This document shows positions 11,410-21,046 of a stretch of DNA of 64,000 bases, one piece after another; position 1 is the stretch's first letter, and each line of letters starts with the position of its first letter. The stretch is taken from NCBI GenBank assembly GCA_025736915.1, contig CP107049.1, forward strand, positions 3,410,001 through 3,474,000. Reading direction: 5' to 3'. The position numbers and the translations under genes are program-made. The notes under the pieces are model-generated. The model was given only the letters and a program-made list of their open reading frames with translations, did no database searches and was not told the DNA's origin. This DNA comes from Acinetobacter nosocomialis (GTDB lineage: Bacteria > Pseudomonadota > Gammaproteobacteria > Pseudomonadales > Moraxellaceae).

Positions 11410-12012
11410 ATGGCTCAGGAAAAACCAACTTCTATTCGAGTTTTGCAATCGAATAAAAAAAAGTCGAGATCACCAGTAATCTATATCATCATTGGTATTA
11501 TTGCCGGGGTGTTTGTAAGCATCTCACTGTTCCTGTTCTTGTCTCAACCGTATTCGTCAGATCCTACAACTGTTGAGAATAAGTCAAATCAAGATCAGGA
11601 ACATGATCAAGTATTAATGACGAACTCCTCTGCACATGGGCAAGTTGCAGCTGATCAGCAAGAGCAAGCAGATCCAATGAGCCATGAGGGTTTTGAGCAA
11701 CCTAAAGAAAATGAACTGAGTGGTATTTTTAAACCAGCTCCTCATAAAAATACAGCTCCAGCAACTCAGCAACGTGTTTCACCTTTTGATGCCCAGCTAA
11801 CAGGGGAACGGGTAGCACCTAAGCAACAAGTTGTGGCTAAACCCACTCACCCCATACAGCCAGCTCAGCAAAAACCTATCGCTCAACCTAAGGTAGTTCA
11901 AGCTAAACCTGCGGAAGTTAAGAAAGCTCCAGCTGAGCCAGAAGCTGAGGTGGAAGCACCAAAAGCATCGGTTGATATCAAAGTGACTCGCAGTCCGTTT
12001 GCGGTGAATTAG
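11410..12012 (+). CDS. asaE: AsaE-like Acinetobacter T6SS membrane protein
   Basis: The 200-residue protein has a short basic N-terminus, one transmembrane helix (about residues 24-47) and a long low-complexity Gln/Pro/Ala/Lys-rich periplasmic region. No enzymatic domain is seen. Its position between tssL and tagX matches the Acinetobacter-specific gene called asaE in published T6SS maps; the name rests on position and general character. It could act as a periplasmic spacer or scaffold (inference). Confidence 0.75.
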   Translation: MAQEKPTSIRVLQSNKKKSRSPVIYIIIGIIAGVFVSISLFLFLSQPYSSDPTTVENKSNQDQEHDQVLMTNSSAHGQVAADQQEQADPMSHEGFEQPKENELSGIFKPAPHKNTAPATQQRVSPFDAQLTGERVAPKQQVVAKPTHPIQPAQQKPIAQPKVVQAKPAEVKKAPAEPEAEVEAPKASVDIKVTRSPFAVN

Positions 12013-12019
12013 TAAATTC

Positions 12020-12973
12020 ATGATGATTTTTCTAATTTTCTTTTGTTTTGCCTGCCTTGCTATAGGGCTGGCTTTTTTAATGTCTTATGAACTCAGAAGT
12101 AAGGGTAGAACATTTGTTCTATCGTTATTACCTCAGGGACGTCGGCAACTGAATCAGGTCAGGCAATTTGCCCAAACTATGAATCAGGCAGCTGCACCTG
12201 AAAAATTACAATCTCATTGGCATTTGCAACAATGGTGGATTGTAATTGCAGGATTTTTCTTATTTGCCAGTATTTTAGTTTTTGCTTTTACTCGCCCGAT
12301 TAGCTCAACTCGGATTGAGGCCGAATATTTGAAAAAAACTGACCCGCAAATTTACGCGTTATTAAATGGAGAAATCTTATCACCACCGCCTGAAGTTGAT
12401 GAAGGTCTGATTGAAGCGGCAATTGTTGAAGCGACGCAATTAGAGCAGCAGTATGCTTCTCAAGACAGTGGCGCGATTAATTCTTCACCTATTGATAAAG
12501 CAAGTTTTGATGGCCGTTCAATTTTAGATACCAATATGGTCAATCGTAAGTGGGACAAAATGAATCCACGTTATAAGCAGCGTTTGCTTATGGTCTTTAA
12601 AATTATGAAAGAGCAATATGGTTATGAGCTTGTTTTGCTTGAAGGCTATCGCAGTCCAGGACGCCAAAATATGTTGGCAGGCAACCCGAATACAACCAAG
12701 GCAAAAGGGTATCAAAGTTACCATCAATTTGGTTTAGCGGCAGATGTAGCATTTAAACGAAATGGTAAAGTTGTTATTTCTGAACGTGATCCATGGGCTA
12801 TGCAGGGGTATCGACTGTATGGGCAAGTTGCAGAGTCAGTTGGACTGACATGGGGTGGCCGCTGGAAATCTATACAAGACTATGGACATACGGAGTATAG
12901 AATGCCAGGTCTGAAGAAAACTCAGGAAATGGCGGAAAAATTAATTGCTGAAAGCTTAAATGAAATAAGTTAA
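12020..12973 (+). CDS. tagX: TagX peptidoglycan endopeptidase for T6SS assembly
   Basis: The 317-residue protein has two N-terminal membrane segments (about residues 1-22 and 72-92) and a C-terminal zinc-peptidase domain of the VanY/phage-endolysin type. The metal-ligand pattern is visible as SYHQFGLAADV (His and Asp) and GHTEYR (His), with the upstream EGYRSPGRQN stretch typical of the fold. TagX in Acinetobacter is reported to be an L,D-endopeptidase needed to open peptidoglycan for the T6SS. It is the last gene of the locus and converges with the LysR gene 4 nt away. Confidence 0.92.
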   Translation: MMIFLIFFCFACLAIGLAFLMSYELRSKGRTFVLSLLPQGRRQLNQVRQFAQTMNQAAAPEKLQSHWHLQQWWIVIAGFFLFASILVFAFTRPISSTRIEAEYLKKTDPQIYALLNGEILSPPPEVDEGLIEAAIVEATQLEQQYASQDSGAINSSPIDKASFDGRSILDTNMVNRKWDKMNPRYKQRLLMVFKIMKEQYGYELVLLEGYRSPGRQNMLAGNPNTTKAKGYQSYHQFGLAADVAFKRNGKVVISERDPWAMQGYRLYGQVAESVGLTWGGRWKSIQDYGHTEYRMPGLKKTQEMAEKLIAESLNEIS

Positions 12974-12977
12974 AAGC

Positions 12978-13829
12978 TTAAGAGAGTGATCGGAAACGAT
13001 CGTGCAATACAGTAGTCATCTTATCAGCAAGCTGGGAAATCAACCCAGCTTTTTCCCATGTGTAAATTGAAACTACCATAGGTGAAGCTTCGCCTAACGA
13101 CCTATATTTACGTACACGACGTTCTTTAGTGGTACTTACAGGAAGTAATGATATTCCCAAACCTGTTTCAACACTCACTAAAACACTTTCTAAACTACTG
13201 CCTGTAAAAGCAATATACCAACGTTTCCGTTCACGTTCTAAGGTCTCAAACATTTCGTCTCTATAAAGTCCTCCTTGGGGGAAAGTCACTAAACGAATAG
13301 GATCGGACATAGGTGTAGTTGTATTTTCACTTTCAAACCACGCCATTTCTTCTGGAAAAGATGCATAACAATCAGCACTAGCAGCTGGTTCTTTTACAAT
13401 AATAATATCCAGCTCACCATTTCGATAACGCTCTGTTAGGTTACGGCTTAGGCCAGAAGTAACATCTAAGCGAATAGACCGATGAGCTTGTGCGAACATG
13501 CCGAAAATTTCAGCCATAGCGGTACTCATCATATCTTCTGGTAAGCCAATCCGAATAGGAATACTACCTGCTGGATCTTTTAAAACAGCTTCTGCTTCTT
13601 GTTGAAGTGTCAAAATCCTTTGAGCATAACCAATTAAATATTCACCTGAGGCAGTCAATTGTAAAGGTCGTGATGTGCGATCAATAAGAGAATGACCAAC
13701 AGATTCTTCAAGACGTGCCAACTGCTGACTAATCGTTGATTGTGTCAGGTGTAACTTATCAGCAGCGGCTGTAAAACTGCCACTTTCAAAAATAGTCACG
13801 AATGCACGAAGAAGACGAGGGTCAAACAT
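12978..13829 (-). CDS. LysR-family transcriptional regulator
   Basis: A LysR winged-helix domain occupies residues 1-60 (FTAAADKLHLTQSTISQQLARLE) followed by the effector-binding domain; length (283 aa) is normal. ATG 13829 is chosen over an upstream GTG because GGTGA sits about 8 nt before it. It is divergent from the deaminase/MFS pair at 14099, which is its most likely target (inference from LysR habit). Confidence 0.85.
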   Translation of the reverse strand: MFDPRLLRAFVTIFESGSFTAAADKLHLTQSTISQQLARLEESVGHSLIDRTSRPLQLTASGEYLIGYAQRILTLQQEAEAVLKDPAGSIPIRIGLPEDMMSTAMAEIFGMFAQAHRSIRLDVTSGLSRNLTERYRNGELDIIIVKEPAASADCYASFPEEMAWFESENTTTPMSDPIRLVTFPQGGLYRDEMFETLERERKRWYIAFTGSSLESVLVSVETGLGISLLPVSTTKERRVRKYRSLGEASPMVVSIYTWEKAGLISQLADKMTTVLHDRFRSLS

Positions 13830-14098
13830 AAGAATTATCACCAACTAGGCAAAGAACGGAATGCTTAAGTATTTATAATCTTAATACAATCGATTAAATA
13901 ATTTAATTTCCAAATACTTTTAAGTGCACTTATTCTAGTTCCAAATTGTTCTGCTCTTAAAGTTTACTTAGATTTTTTCATACCTAAGTTTCTTATATGG
14001 ATCAAATTGATCGTTGCTACAGCATGCATGTTCAAGCGAATACCGTGAAATTGAAAAGTTACTTCTTTTAGCAGGTGCAAAGTAGTTGAGGAGAACGG

Positions 14099-14581
14099 AT
14101 GAAAGAAAATCAAATGTTTTTACGCCAAGCCATTGAACTTGCTTATCACAATATTGAAAAGGGTGGCAGGCCATTTGGCGCAGTGATTGTAAAAGATGGC
14201 CAAGTAATTGCTTCGGGTGTAAATCAAATTTTGATAACCAATGATCCAACGGCTCACGCTGAATTACTCGCAATTCGTGCAGCTAGTCAAGTTTTAGGAT
14301 CTGCTAACTTAGAAGGCTGCTCGGTGTATGCAAGTGGGCATCCTTGCCCTATGTGTATGGCTGCAATGCGTTTAGCAGGTATCAAAGCAGTTCACTATGC
14401 GTATTCTAATGAAGACGGAACACCCTTTGGTTTATCTACAGCTGAAATATATGCTGATCTTGCAAAACCATTTGCTGAGCAGACTATGAAAATTGAATAT
14501 GTACCTGTTCGATTTGAAGATCGTACCGATCTTTATGTACTTTGGCACAATTATCAAACCAATCAGTCAGGCTCAGAGTAA
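14099..14581 (+). CDS. Nucleoside/guanine deaminase-like zinc enzyme
   Basis: This 160-residue cytidine-deaminase-fold protein has the complete zinc motif HAE (about residues 58-60) and PCPMC (about 82-86). Overall it resembles small guanine deaminases more than TadA, with NDPTAHAELLAIR in the usual place, but the substrate cannot be fixed by reading. Its stop codon overlaps the MFS gene start (TAATG), so the two are translationally coupled and probably process and transport related compounds. A GAGG ribosome site precedes ATG 14099. Confidence 0.8.
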   Translation: MKENQMFLRQAIELAYHNIEKGGRPFGAVIVKDGQVIASGVNQILITNDPTAHAELLAIRAASQVLGSANLEGCSVYASGHPCPMCMAAMRLAGIKAVHYAYSNEDGTPFGLSTAEIYADLAKPFAEQTMKIEYVPVRFEDRTDLYVLWHNYQTNQSGSE

Positions 14582-15762
14582 TGAAGCAGTCTGGAGCTTT
14601 ATTGGCTAGACCCATGCTCATCGTAACAGTCGCTTTGGTTGGACTTAATTTAAGACCTTTTATGACGAGTATTGGTCCATTAGTCTCCAGTATTCGGGCA
14701 GGAACTGGGTTAAGTCTACAAGGAATAGCTTTACTCACTTTATTACCCATGATGCTGATGGGAATTATTGCCTTTGTTGGTCCAATCGTACAGAGCGTGG
14801 TTGGGGAACGTAGCGTTGTGTTGGGCTCCTTACTGACTATTTGTATTGGATGCGTGCTTAGATTTTTATTTCCTACAGCTGAAGGTTTAATTATCAGTGC
14901 AGTCGTAATTGGTTTAGGCGTCGCGCTGATACAAGCAGCTTTTCCTGGCATTATCAAAAGAGAGTTCAGCCAACATATTGGACCGATGATGGGCCTTTAT
15001 TCAGCCATGCTTATGGGCGGTGGTGCACTAGGCGCATGGTTAGCGCCTGTGGTCTCCAATATAACGGGAGTATGGTCTGTTGGACTGGCTTTCTTTGCTA
15101 TACCAGCTGTATTGGCATTAATCTCAACATTTATTTTTTTACCCTCTATCGTAAGTTCGAATGCACCTCAAGCACCGGTAAAGATGTTGCTTAAGAAACC
15201 TAGAACATGGTTATTAATGCTGTGTTTTGGGCTCGTTAATGGTGGTTATTCTTCGGTGGTTGCTTGGTTAGCACCTTCATTTCAAGATCATGGTTGGAGT
15301 AGTGAACAAAGTGGAAAATTGCTCGCTTTACTTGCTTTAAGTCAAGCAGCATCGGCATTAATTTTGCCTATTTTAGCTAGACAATATAAAGATCGCCGTC
15401 CATGGCTATGGTTTACTCTATTCATGCAATTTGCTGGGTTTTCTGGTCTCGCATTTGTACCTGAACTTGCCTCTATTTTATGGGCAATTTGTTTAGGCGT
15501 TGGCTTGGGAGGTTGTTTTGCTCTAACACTTATTGTTGCACTCGATCATTTTGAAGAGCCTAAAAATGCAGGAGCTTTATCTGCACTTATGCAAGGTGGT
15601 GGTTTTTTACTTGCGGCAATACCTCCTTGGTTCGTAGCGGCATTACATGATTTTACAGGTACTTATAAAGCGGGATGGATTTTTCATTTATGTTGTGTGG
15701 TGCTCGTGATGGCTTTGGTGATAAGGCTGGCACCTAAAAGTTATCGCAAAATTCACCTATAA
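14581..15762 (+). CDS. MFS transporter, CynX/NimT-like
   Basis: The 393-residue protein is almost entirely hydrophobic with about 12 transmembrane helices. The early NLRPFMTSIGPLV motif is typical of the cyanate/2-nitroimidazole (CynX/NimT) branch of the major facilitator superfamily. The ATG at 14581 overlaps the deaminase stop by one base and is preferred to an earlier in-frame start inside that gene. Pairing with a purine-type deaminase hints at a nucleobase or related substrate, but this is inference. Confidence 0.8.
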   Translation: MKQSGALLARPMLIVTVALVGLNLRPFMTSIGPLVSSIRAGTGLSLQGIALLTLLPMMLMGIIAFVGPIVQSVVGERSVVLGSLLTICIGCVLRFLFPTAEGLIISAVVIGLGVALIQAAFPGIIKREFSQHIGPMMGLYSAMLMGGGALGAWLAPVVSNITGVWSVGLAFFAIPAVLALISTFIFLPSIVSSNAPQAPVKMLLKKPRTWLLMLCFGLVNGGYSSVVAWLAPSFQDHGWSSEQSGKLLALLALSQAASALILPILARQYKDRRPWLWFTLFMQFAGFSGLAFVPELASILWAICLGVGLGGCFALTLIVALDHFEEPKNAGALSALMQGGGFLLAAIPPWFVAALHDFTGTYKAGWIFHLCCVVLVMALVIRLAPKSYRKIHL

Positions 15763-15892
15763 AATATGATGTGATTAGAGAATACCATCCATCTAAAGAA
15801 ATACGATTTGCATGCAAAGAACATTAAAGAATAGTGATAGGATGATACTTAAATTTTTAGATTTTAAATGAATACAACAATATTTGATTTTT

Positions 15893-17050
15893 ATGACATC
15901 TTCTTTGAAAAAAATTGCCTTACTTAAACAAGGCTTAGGAAAAAATAGTCCATTTGCGACAGGAGTAGATGGAACTTTACAGGCGATTGAACATTTAGGA
16001 TATGTGCAGATTGATACCATCTCTGTCGTTGAACGTGCTCATCACCATATATTGTGGAGTCGAGTGCCTGAGTATGATTTAAGTTATTTAAATAGTTTGG
16101 TTCGTGAACGTCAGATTTTTGAATATTGGTATCATGCGGCGTCTTATCTTCCTATGAAAGATTATCGCTATGCTTTGCCTGCTATGATGTCGGTTAAGAA
16201 TGGGGAAAGCCGATATTTTAATAGAGGCGATCAACATCTGATGAATGAAATATTGGCGCGTGTTCGTGCCGAAGGTAAAATTCGACTACGTGATATTGAC
16301 AAGAAAAATAAAAAAAGTTTAGGGAATTGGTGGAATACAGGTCCGGGTCGCCGTGCTTTTGAGCAGTTATATATGCAGGGTGATCTGATGATTTGTGAGC
16401 GTAACGGCATGGAAAAAGTCTATGATTTGACTGAGCGTTGCTTGCCTGAAAATATTGATTTAAGAATGCCCACGCTTTATGAATATGCGCAGTATTTATT
16501 TAATAATACGCTTCGAGCACATGGGGCTTTCACATGGAAGCAATTAGTTCATTTAAAGAAAAATGATTTAAAAGAGGCTATGCGTGTTGTGCTAAAAGAG
16601 CAGGTTGATGCTGGTGTTGTATCAGCGGTTAAACTTGCCGATGGTCAAACCCTGTATGTGGATGTAGCTGTAATAGAACAAAAAGTGGAGACGGATTTGG
16701 GTTTAAAAATACTTTCGCCTTTTGATAATTCGCTCATTCATCGTGACCGCTTAACTTCTTTATTTGAGTTTGATTATCGAATCGAATGTTATGTACCAGC
16801 AGCCAAACGGGTATTTGGATATTTTTGTTTACCTATTCTTTATCAAGATGAGTTGGTCGGCCGAATTGACTGTAAAGCACATCGGAGTGTGAAAGAATTA
16901 GAGGTAATTAGCTTACATTTAGAAAAAAAAGTGAAAGATAAAGAGCATTTCTTTTTCGAGTTAGATCAAGAACTCAAACGCTTCGCAGCATTTAACCAAT
17001 GTTTAACTGTGAATGACAAGGTGAGTAAGCTTATTCGCAGCAAGAAGTAA
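15893..17050 (+). CDS. YcaQ-like winged-helix protein (crosslink-repair glycosylase family)
   Basis: The 385-residue protein matches the winged-helix YcaQ/AlkX family: YVQIDTISVVERAHHHILWSR followed by the FEYWYHAASYLP block. Members unhook interstrand DNA crosslinks. No signal peptide or membrane helix is seen. ATG 15893 is taken as start; an in-frame TTG lies 9 nt earlier. It is a single gene ending in a bidirectional terminator shared with the GNAT gene. Confidence 0.8.
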   Translation: MTSSLKKIALLKQGLGKNSPFATGVDGTLQAIEHLGYVQIDTISVVERAHHHILWSRVPEYDLSYLNSLVRERQIFEYWYHAASYLPMKDYRYALPAMMSVKNGESRYFNRGDQHLMNEILARVRAEGKIRLRDIDKKNKKSLGNWWNTGPGRRAFEQLYMQGDLMICERNGMEKVYDLTERCLPENIDLRMPTLYEYAQYLFNNTLRAHGAFTWKQLVHLKKNDLKEAMRVVLKEQVDAGVVSAVKLADGQTLYVDVAVIEQKVETDLGLKILSPFDNSLIHRDRLTSLFEFDYRIECYVPAAKRVFGYFCLPILYQDELVGRIDCKAHRSVKELEVISLHLEKKVKDKEHFFFELDQELKRFAAFNQCLTVNDKVSKLIRSKK

Positions 17051-17076
17051 ATAAATACTATTCTAGTTTTAAAATA

Positions 17077-17109
17077 AAACACCAAAAGAATTAAGGCTTT
17101 TGGTGTTTT
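17077..17109. terminator. Bidirectional terminator between YcaQ-like and GNAT genes
   Basis: A 12-13 bp inverted repeat (17077-17088 with 17097-17109, 8-nt loop) carries A-rich and T-rich ends on both sides, serving the two converging genes. Confidence 0.85.
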
Positions 17110-17115
17110 TACTTG

Positions 17116-17571
17116 TTAGGTTAAAGACATACGGTATTCAATAACGCCTGGTTTTTGTGCAATCCAGTCATAGAGTTTTTGAGCTGTATGATTGGTCTCT
17201 TGTGTATGCCAATATAAACGGTTGCAGTTTTGTTCAATGGCTTGCTTCTGAACATATTCGATAAGTTGCTTACCAATGTGTTGTCCACGAGCTTCAGGTG
17301 AAACATAAAGGTCTTCTAAATAGCAGTAATTATTCTCTGCCCATGTTGAACGATGAATAACATAATGCACAATTCCTAAAATATGTTCACCTTGTTTGGC
17401 AACAGCACAATACACAGGTTCTTTTTCATTAAAAAAACGCTCCCAAGTTATTTTTGTGACGTGAGAAGGTAAATTAACCTGATAAAAATTTTGATAGGCA
17501 AGCCAATAGTTTTCCCATTGTGAATAGTCTTGTGGTTGAACAGGGACAATTTTAATCTCTTGATTTTGCAT
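17116..17571 (-). CDS. GNAT-family N-acetyltransferase
   Basis: This 151-residue protein has the GNAT fold signature: a YLEDLYVSPEARGQHIGKQLIEY stretch carries the acetyl-CoA-binding R-G-x-x-I-G motif, and NHTAQKLYDWI follows. The substrate is unknown. Start at ATG 17571 (MQNQEIK) is chosen over one three codons upstream. It is divergent from the MocR regulator at 17685, sharing a 113-nt promoter region. Confidence 0.82.
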   Translation of the reverse strand: MQNQEIKIVPVQPQDYSQWENYWLAYQNFYQVNLPSHVTKITWERFFNEKEPVYCAVAKQGEHILGIVHYVIHRSTWAENNYCYLEDLYVSPEARGQHIGKQLIEYVQKQAIEQNCNRLYWHTQETNHTAQKLYDWIAQKPGVIEYRMSLT

Positions 17572-17614
17572 AAAAAGCACACTCTATTTTTAAAGTAATG
17601 GAAAATTGACAACT

Positions 17615-17656
17615 AAAGTGTAGTTTTGAAAGTGGTATTTTTATAAGGTACACTTT
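17615..17656. promoter_or_regulatory. Inverted repeat in GNAT/MocR divergent promoter
   Basis: AAAGTGTA (17615-17622) and its exact complement TACACTTT (17649-17656) face each other across 26 nt, just upstream of the MocR-type gene. It could be the binding site of that regulator, but MocR proteins often use direct repeats, so this is tentative. Confidence 0.35.
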
Positions 17657-17684
17657 TGATATTTTCTACAGTACCAGTTTTGTT

Positions 17685-19160
17685 ATGGCTGCTTCAATTT
17701 CTGCGCCTTTTCCTCATTTGATTTTGCCAAAAGGCCAGATTAAAGATGGGCTATATTCAGCTTTACGTGATGCGATTTTAGATGGAAGACTCACTGCCGG
17801 AACAAAATTACCCTCAAGCCGTGCTTTAGCAGAGATGATGTCGATTTCACGAAATTCCGTATTGGCGGCTCTTGAACGTTTGCTCGATGAAGGATATTTA
17901 TTTACTAAACCGAGTTCAGGGACTTACGTTGCTGAAGTTGTACCAGATCAACTCATACATATCCAAGAAAGTCCCAAAAAAGCGACTACAAGTAAACCTC
18001 ATGCCTTAAATATAAATCCGAATATAGAAGCATTATTGGCTTCATGGCGAGAGCAGTCATGGTCAAGCCAAAAGAAAAAAATGTTCCATGTAGGGGTAGG
18101 CTGCGTAGATTTATTCCCGCATCAGCTTTGGGGAAAGCTATTAACTCAAGCTTGGCGACAATCTTATTATCAACTGGGTCAATTTCACGACCCGCGTGGT
18201 TATTTACCACTGCGTCAGGCAATTTGCGAATATGTTCGTTCAACTCGTGGGCTGAACTGTAATGAACAGCAAATCATTATTGTAAACGGGACTCAGCAGG
18301 CTATTCATTTGACTGCCTATGCGTTACTTCAAGCAAATGATGAAGTGTGCCTAGATGAGCCGGGTTATGATGCAGCTTTTAATATTTTTCGAAGTTTTGG
18401 AGCTCAGGTCAATTTAATCAAGAGTGATGAAGAGGGTATGCAAGTCGCAGACATTACCAATCATTATTTAAAAAGTAAGCTTGTTTATACTGCACCTTCA
18501 CATCAGTTTCCTTTAGGAGGAACTTTGAGTTTGGCTCGCCGTTTTGCTTTATTAGATTGGGCAAACAAAGAGGAAAAATGGATTTTTGAAGATGACTATA
18601 ATAGTGAATTCCGCTATGGCACTCACCCCATCCAAGCCCTACAAGGCTTAGATCAACAGCAACGTGTTATTTACTCTGGTACTTTTACCAAGATGATGTT
18701 TCCTGAATTTCGCTTAGGGTTCATGGTGGTACCTGAAGCATTAATCGAAACCTTTAGTGCTGCTAAATACTATACAGACGTGCGAAGTTCATACTTAGAA
18801 CAGGTTGCTTTAGCTCTATTTATACAACAAGGTCACTATGCTAGGCATGTGCGTAAAGTTCGCAAAGCATGCTATGAGCGTCAGCAAGTATTAATTAAAG
18901 CGATTAATGAGCGCCTTTCAGACACACTTGATGTTCAGCCCACAGACTCAGGCATTCATCTTATATGCTGGTTAAAAGGCGCATGGACTGAGCAAGAGTT
19001 TATTGCTCATTGTTCGGCTTTGGATTTAGCGATTCAGCCTCTGTCTCGATATTGTCAACTTGCGCCGAAAAAAGCTGCTGTTTTGTTAGGCTATGCTGCC
19101 CATCAACCTGAGGAAATTATAGAAAATATTAAGAAACTCGCTTTTAGCCTCAAAAAGTAA
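17685..19160 (+). CDS. MocR/PdxR-type regulator (GntR domain fused to aminotransferase fold)
   Basis: The 491-residue protein joins an N-terminal GntR winged helix (about residues 15-85: LPSSRALAEMMSISRNSVLAALERL) to a class I/II aminotransferase-like domain. The PLP-lysine motif SGTFTK is visible at about residue 327, with the EDDYNSEFRY element upstream. Such proteins sense PLP or an aldimine and regulate vitamin B6, GABA or amino-acid genes. No pdx or gab genes adjoin it; the divergent GNAT gene is the only near target. Confidence 0.85.
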   Translation: MAASISAPFPHLILPKGQIKDGLYSALRDAILDGRLTAGTKLPSSRALAEMMSISRNSVLAALERLLDEGYLFTKPSSGTYVAEVVPDQLIHIQESPKKATTSKPHALNINPNIEALLASWREQSWSSQKKKMFHVGVGCVDLFPHQLWGKLLTQAWRQSYYQLGQFHDPRGYLPLRQAICEYVRSTRGLNCNEQQIIIVNGTQQAIHLTAYALLQANDEVCLDEPGYDAAFNIFRSFGAQVNLIKSDEEGMQVADITNHYLKSKLVYTAPSHQFPLGGTLSLARRFALLDWANKEEKWIFEDDYNSEFRYGTHPIQALQGLDQQQRVIYSGTFTKMMFPEFRLGFMVVPEALIETFSAAKYYTDVRSSYLEQVALALFIQQGHYARHVRKVRKACYERQQVLIKAINERLSDTLDVQPTDSGIHLICWLKGAWTEQEFIAHCSALDLAIQPLSRYCQLAPKKAAVLLGYAAHQPEEIIENIKKLAFSLKK

Positions 19161-19466
19161 ATAGTTAAATTTTTCAGTCTTATATATGCAATATAGGCTA
19201 ATTTTATTTTTAATGTATCGTGTAAAATATTTAGTGGAATTTAATAGTTTTATGGAAATTAATTAAAGTTAAAAAATATTTTAAATTTAAAAATTTATTA
19301 ATATTATTTTAAGCTAGCTTAATTATTCTAAAAACATCAAAGCTCGTCTAAGTACACCTTTTAGCCACATTCTCCAGATGTGGCTCTTTTTATACAGGGT
19401 TAAAAAATTTAGAAAACGAAATAAATATAATTAAATATTTATTTTTAAATCGCTATAGAGATTTTT
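19161..19466. other. Gene-free AT-rich interval between MocR and queH genes
   Basis: No credible ORF is seen. It contains the perfect 14-bp palindrome TTAAGCTAGCTTAA at 19309-19322 and a clear plus-strand terminator 200 nt after the MocR stop. Confidence 0.6.
19363..19391 (+). terminator. Rho-independent terminator
   Basis: Arms 19363-19370 and 19378-19385 pair perfectly over 8 bp with a 7-nt loop, followed by CTTTTTA. It points along the plus strand and lies about 200 nt after the MocR-type gene, leaving room for an unannotated short transcript. Confidence 0.8.
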
Positions 19467-20129
19467 TTAATCTTCTTCCATAGCATTACTATAAAATTTA
19501 ACACCAAGTTTAATACGATCTCGGCCATTACTCATGCGCCAGCGATTTGTATCACGTAAAGAATATACACAACCACAATATTCTTGCTGATAAAATTCTT
19601 CACGTTTACTAATTTCGATCATACGGCTAGAGCCACCATTTTTACGCCAGTTGTAGTCCCAGTACTGGATTTCAGGATAGTGTGCAGCAGCACGAATCCC
19701 GCAATCGTTGATTTGAGCCATATTTTTCCATCGTGAAATTCCTAAAGAACTACTGATTAAACTAAACCCATGTTCATAAGCATATAAAGCAGTACGTTCA
19801 AAACGCATATCAAAACACATGGTACAGCGAATACCGCGTTCCGGTTCATTTTCCATACCTTTCGCACGGGCAAACCAATTGTCTGTGTCGTAATCTGCAT
19901 CAATAAATGGAATATTATGTTTTTCAGCAAAGCGGATATTTTCCTCTTTGCGAATGAGGTATTCTTTCACTGGATGGATATTGGGATTATAAAAGAATAT
20001 AGAGAAGTTTATATTGGACTCAATTAATGCTTCCATTACTTCTCCCGAGCAAGGAGCACAACATGAATGGAGTAATAATTTATTATGTCCTAATGGCAGT
20101 TCAAGTTTTTGTCTTTGAGTAGTCATCAT
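19467..20129 (-). CDS. queH: Epoxyqueuosine reductase QueH
   Basis: QueH carries out the last step of queuosine synthesis, reducing epoxyqueuosine in tRNA; it is the cobalamin-independent replacement for QueG. The 220-residue protein has the family cysteines: [13 protein letters not shown] near the N-terminus, RCTMCFDMR in the middle and EYCGCVYSL near the C-terminus, which in QueH bind a [4Fe-4S] cluster and a second metal site. Two adjacent ATG codons (20129, 20126) are possible starts; no strong ribosome site separates them. It stands alone. Confidence 0.9.
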   Translation of the reverse strand: MMTTQRQKLELPLGHNKLLLHSCCAPCSGEVMEALIESNINFSIFFYNPNIHPVKEYLIRKEENIRFAEKHNIPFIDADYDTDNWFARAKGMENEPERGIRCTMCFDMRFERTALYAYEHGFSLISSSLGISRWKNMAQINDCGIRAAAHYPEIQYWDYNWRKNGGSSRMIEISKREEFYQQEYCGCVYSLRDTNRWRMSNGRDRIKLGVKFYSNAMEED

Positions 20130-20550
20130 TGAAAATTAAGATATATTTTTATATATTTTAAATTGTTTAAATCAATATTGGAATGAATTTTTTTCAATTT
20201 AAGATGAAAATATTTAATTATTAATTTTATTATATTAACTCAGGCATAAATTAATCTATGTTTTTATTTTATGAAATAATAAATACATTATATTTATGCA
20301 ATATTATAAAAGCTAATTTGATGTGTCAAAAAGCTCAATTAGAGAGAAAAGGGTGATGGTTTTATAGTTTTGTAACTATTTGTCTTTTATATATTTATTT
20401 TTTATATTTTGAACTGAGATTAGTGTGATAGATGTCACAAATAAGTATTATTTTTTAAATTTAAATATTTTTTTAGATTTATATTTTTATTAAATTTATA
20501 CTAAAACAGTTATTCTACTTTTTTAATTTGAGTATGTGATATTTTAAGAT
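20130..20550. other. Gene-free, very AT-rich interval
   Basis: The 420 bases between divergent queH and the small hypothetical gene are dominated by A/T tracts. They must hold both promoters, but I see no convincing promoter, hairpin or ORF. Confidence 0.5.
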
Positions 20551-20838
20551 ATGGACGATTGGCAATGTAAGTATTGTAATGGTTACATTATGGTTAATCA
20601 TTCAAAGATAGAGGTAGGGGAAAAAGTTTACTTTTTGGTATATAAATTCGACGCAAAAAATGAAAGAAAAAAACTATATAAAAAAGGAACAGTGATCGCG
20701 CGCTGCGATAATATTTTACATATCGAATCAAGAAAGAAGACATATAAAATAGAAGAGGCTAAAGTCTATCCACTCGGTGCGCCCATGCCGTTTGTTTACA
20801 ATATGTTTTGGATTTGTGGCTGTGAAACTAGACCCTAG
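20551..20838 (+). CDS. Small hypothetical protein with paired cysteines
   Basis: This 95-residue protein is not recognised. It has an N-terminal CKYC pair, a basic middle segment with a beta-rich pattern (VGEKVYFLVY...KGTVIARCDNILHIES) that resembles a small SH3-like or KOW-like barrel, and a C-terminal CGC. The cysteines could form a zinc site. The ATG at 20551 lacks a strong ribosome site; an internal ATG at 20590 is an alternative. It stands alone in AT-rich DNA between queH and soxR. Confidence 0.5.
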   Translation: MDDWQCKYCNGYIMVNHSKIEVGEKVYFLVYKFDAKNERKKLYKKGTVIARCDNILHIESRKKTYKIEEAKVYPLGAPMPFVYNMFWICGCETRP

Positions 20839-21046
20839 TATTTTGTTTATGAAATCTGAAATGCAGTATTAATTTAAGTAATTTGATTATTTTTTATACA
20901 TTTTGTCGGATCATATTTTTAATTCTTCTCATTGTTTAAAATTTCTATAAATAGTCTGAGCTGTTGAATTGTTAAATTTAGCTCTTTATTTGACAAAGTT
21001 TCAGCATCCTTTTATAAAACCTCAACTAAAGTTATGGTTAATAGAA

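Noticed and set aside
14484..14957. 157-codon minus-strand ORF
   Set aside because: It lies opposite the MFS and deaminase genes, has no ribosome site or recognisable domain, and is a shadow of real coding frames.
17606..17611. Consensus TTGACA as a promoter for the MocR gene
   Set aside because: No acceptable -10 element occurs 16-18 nt downstream.
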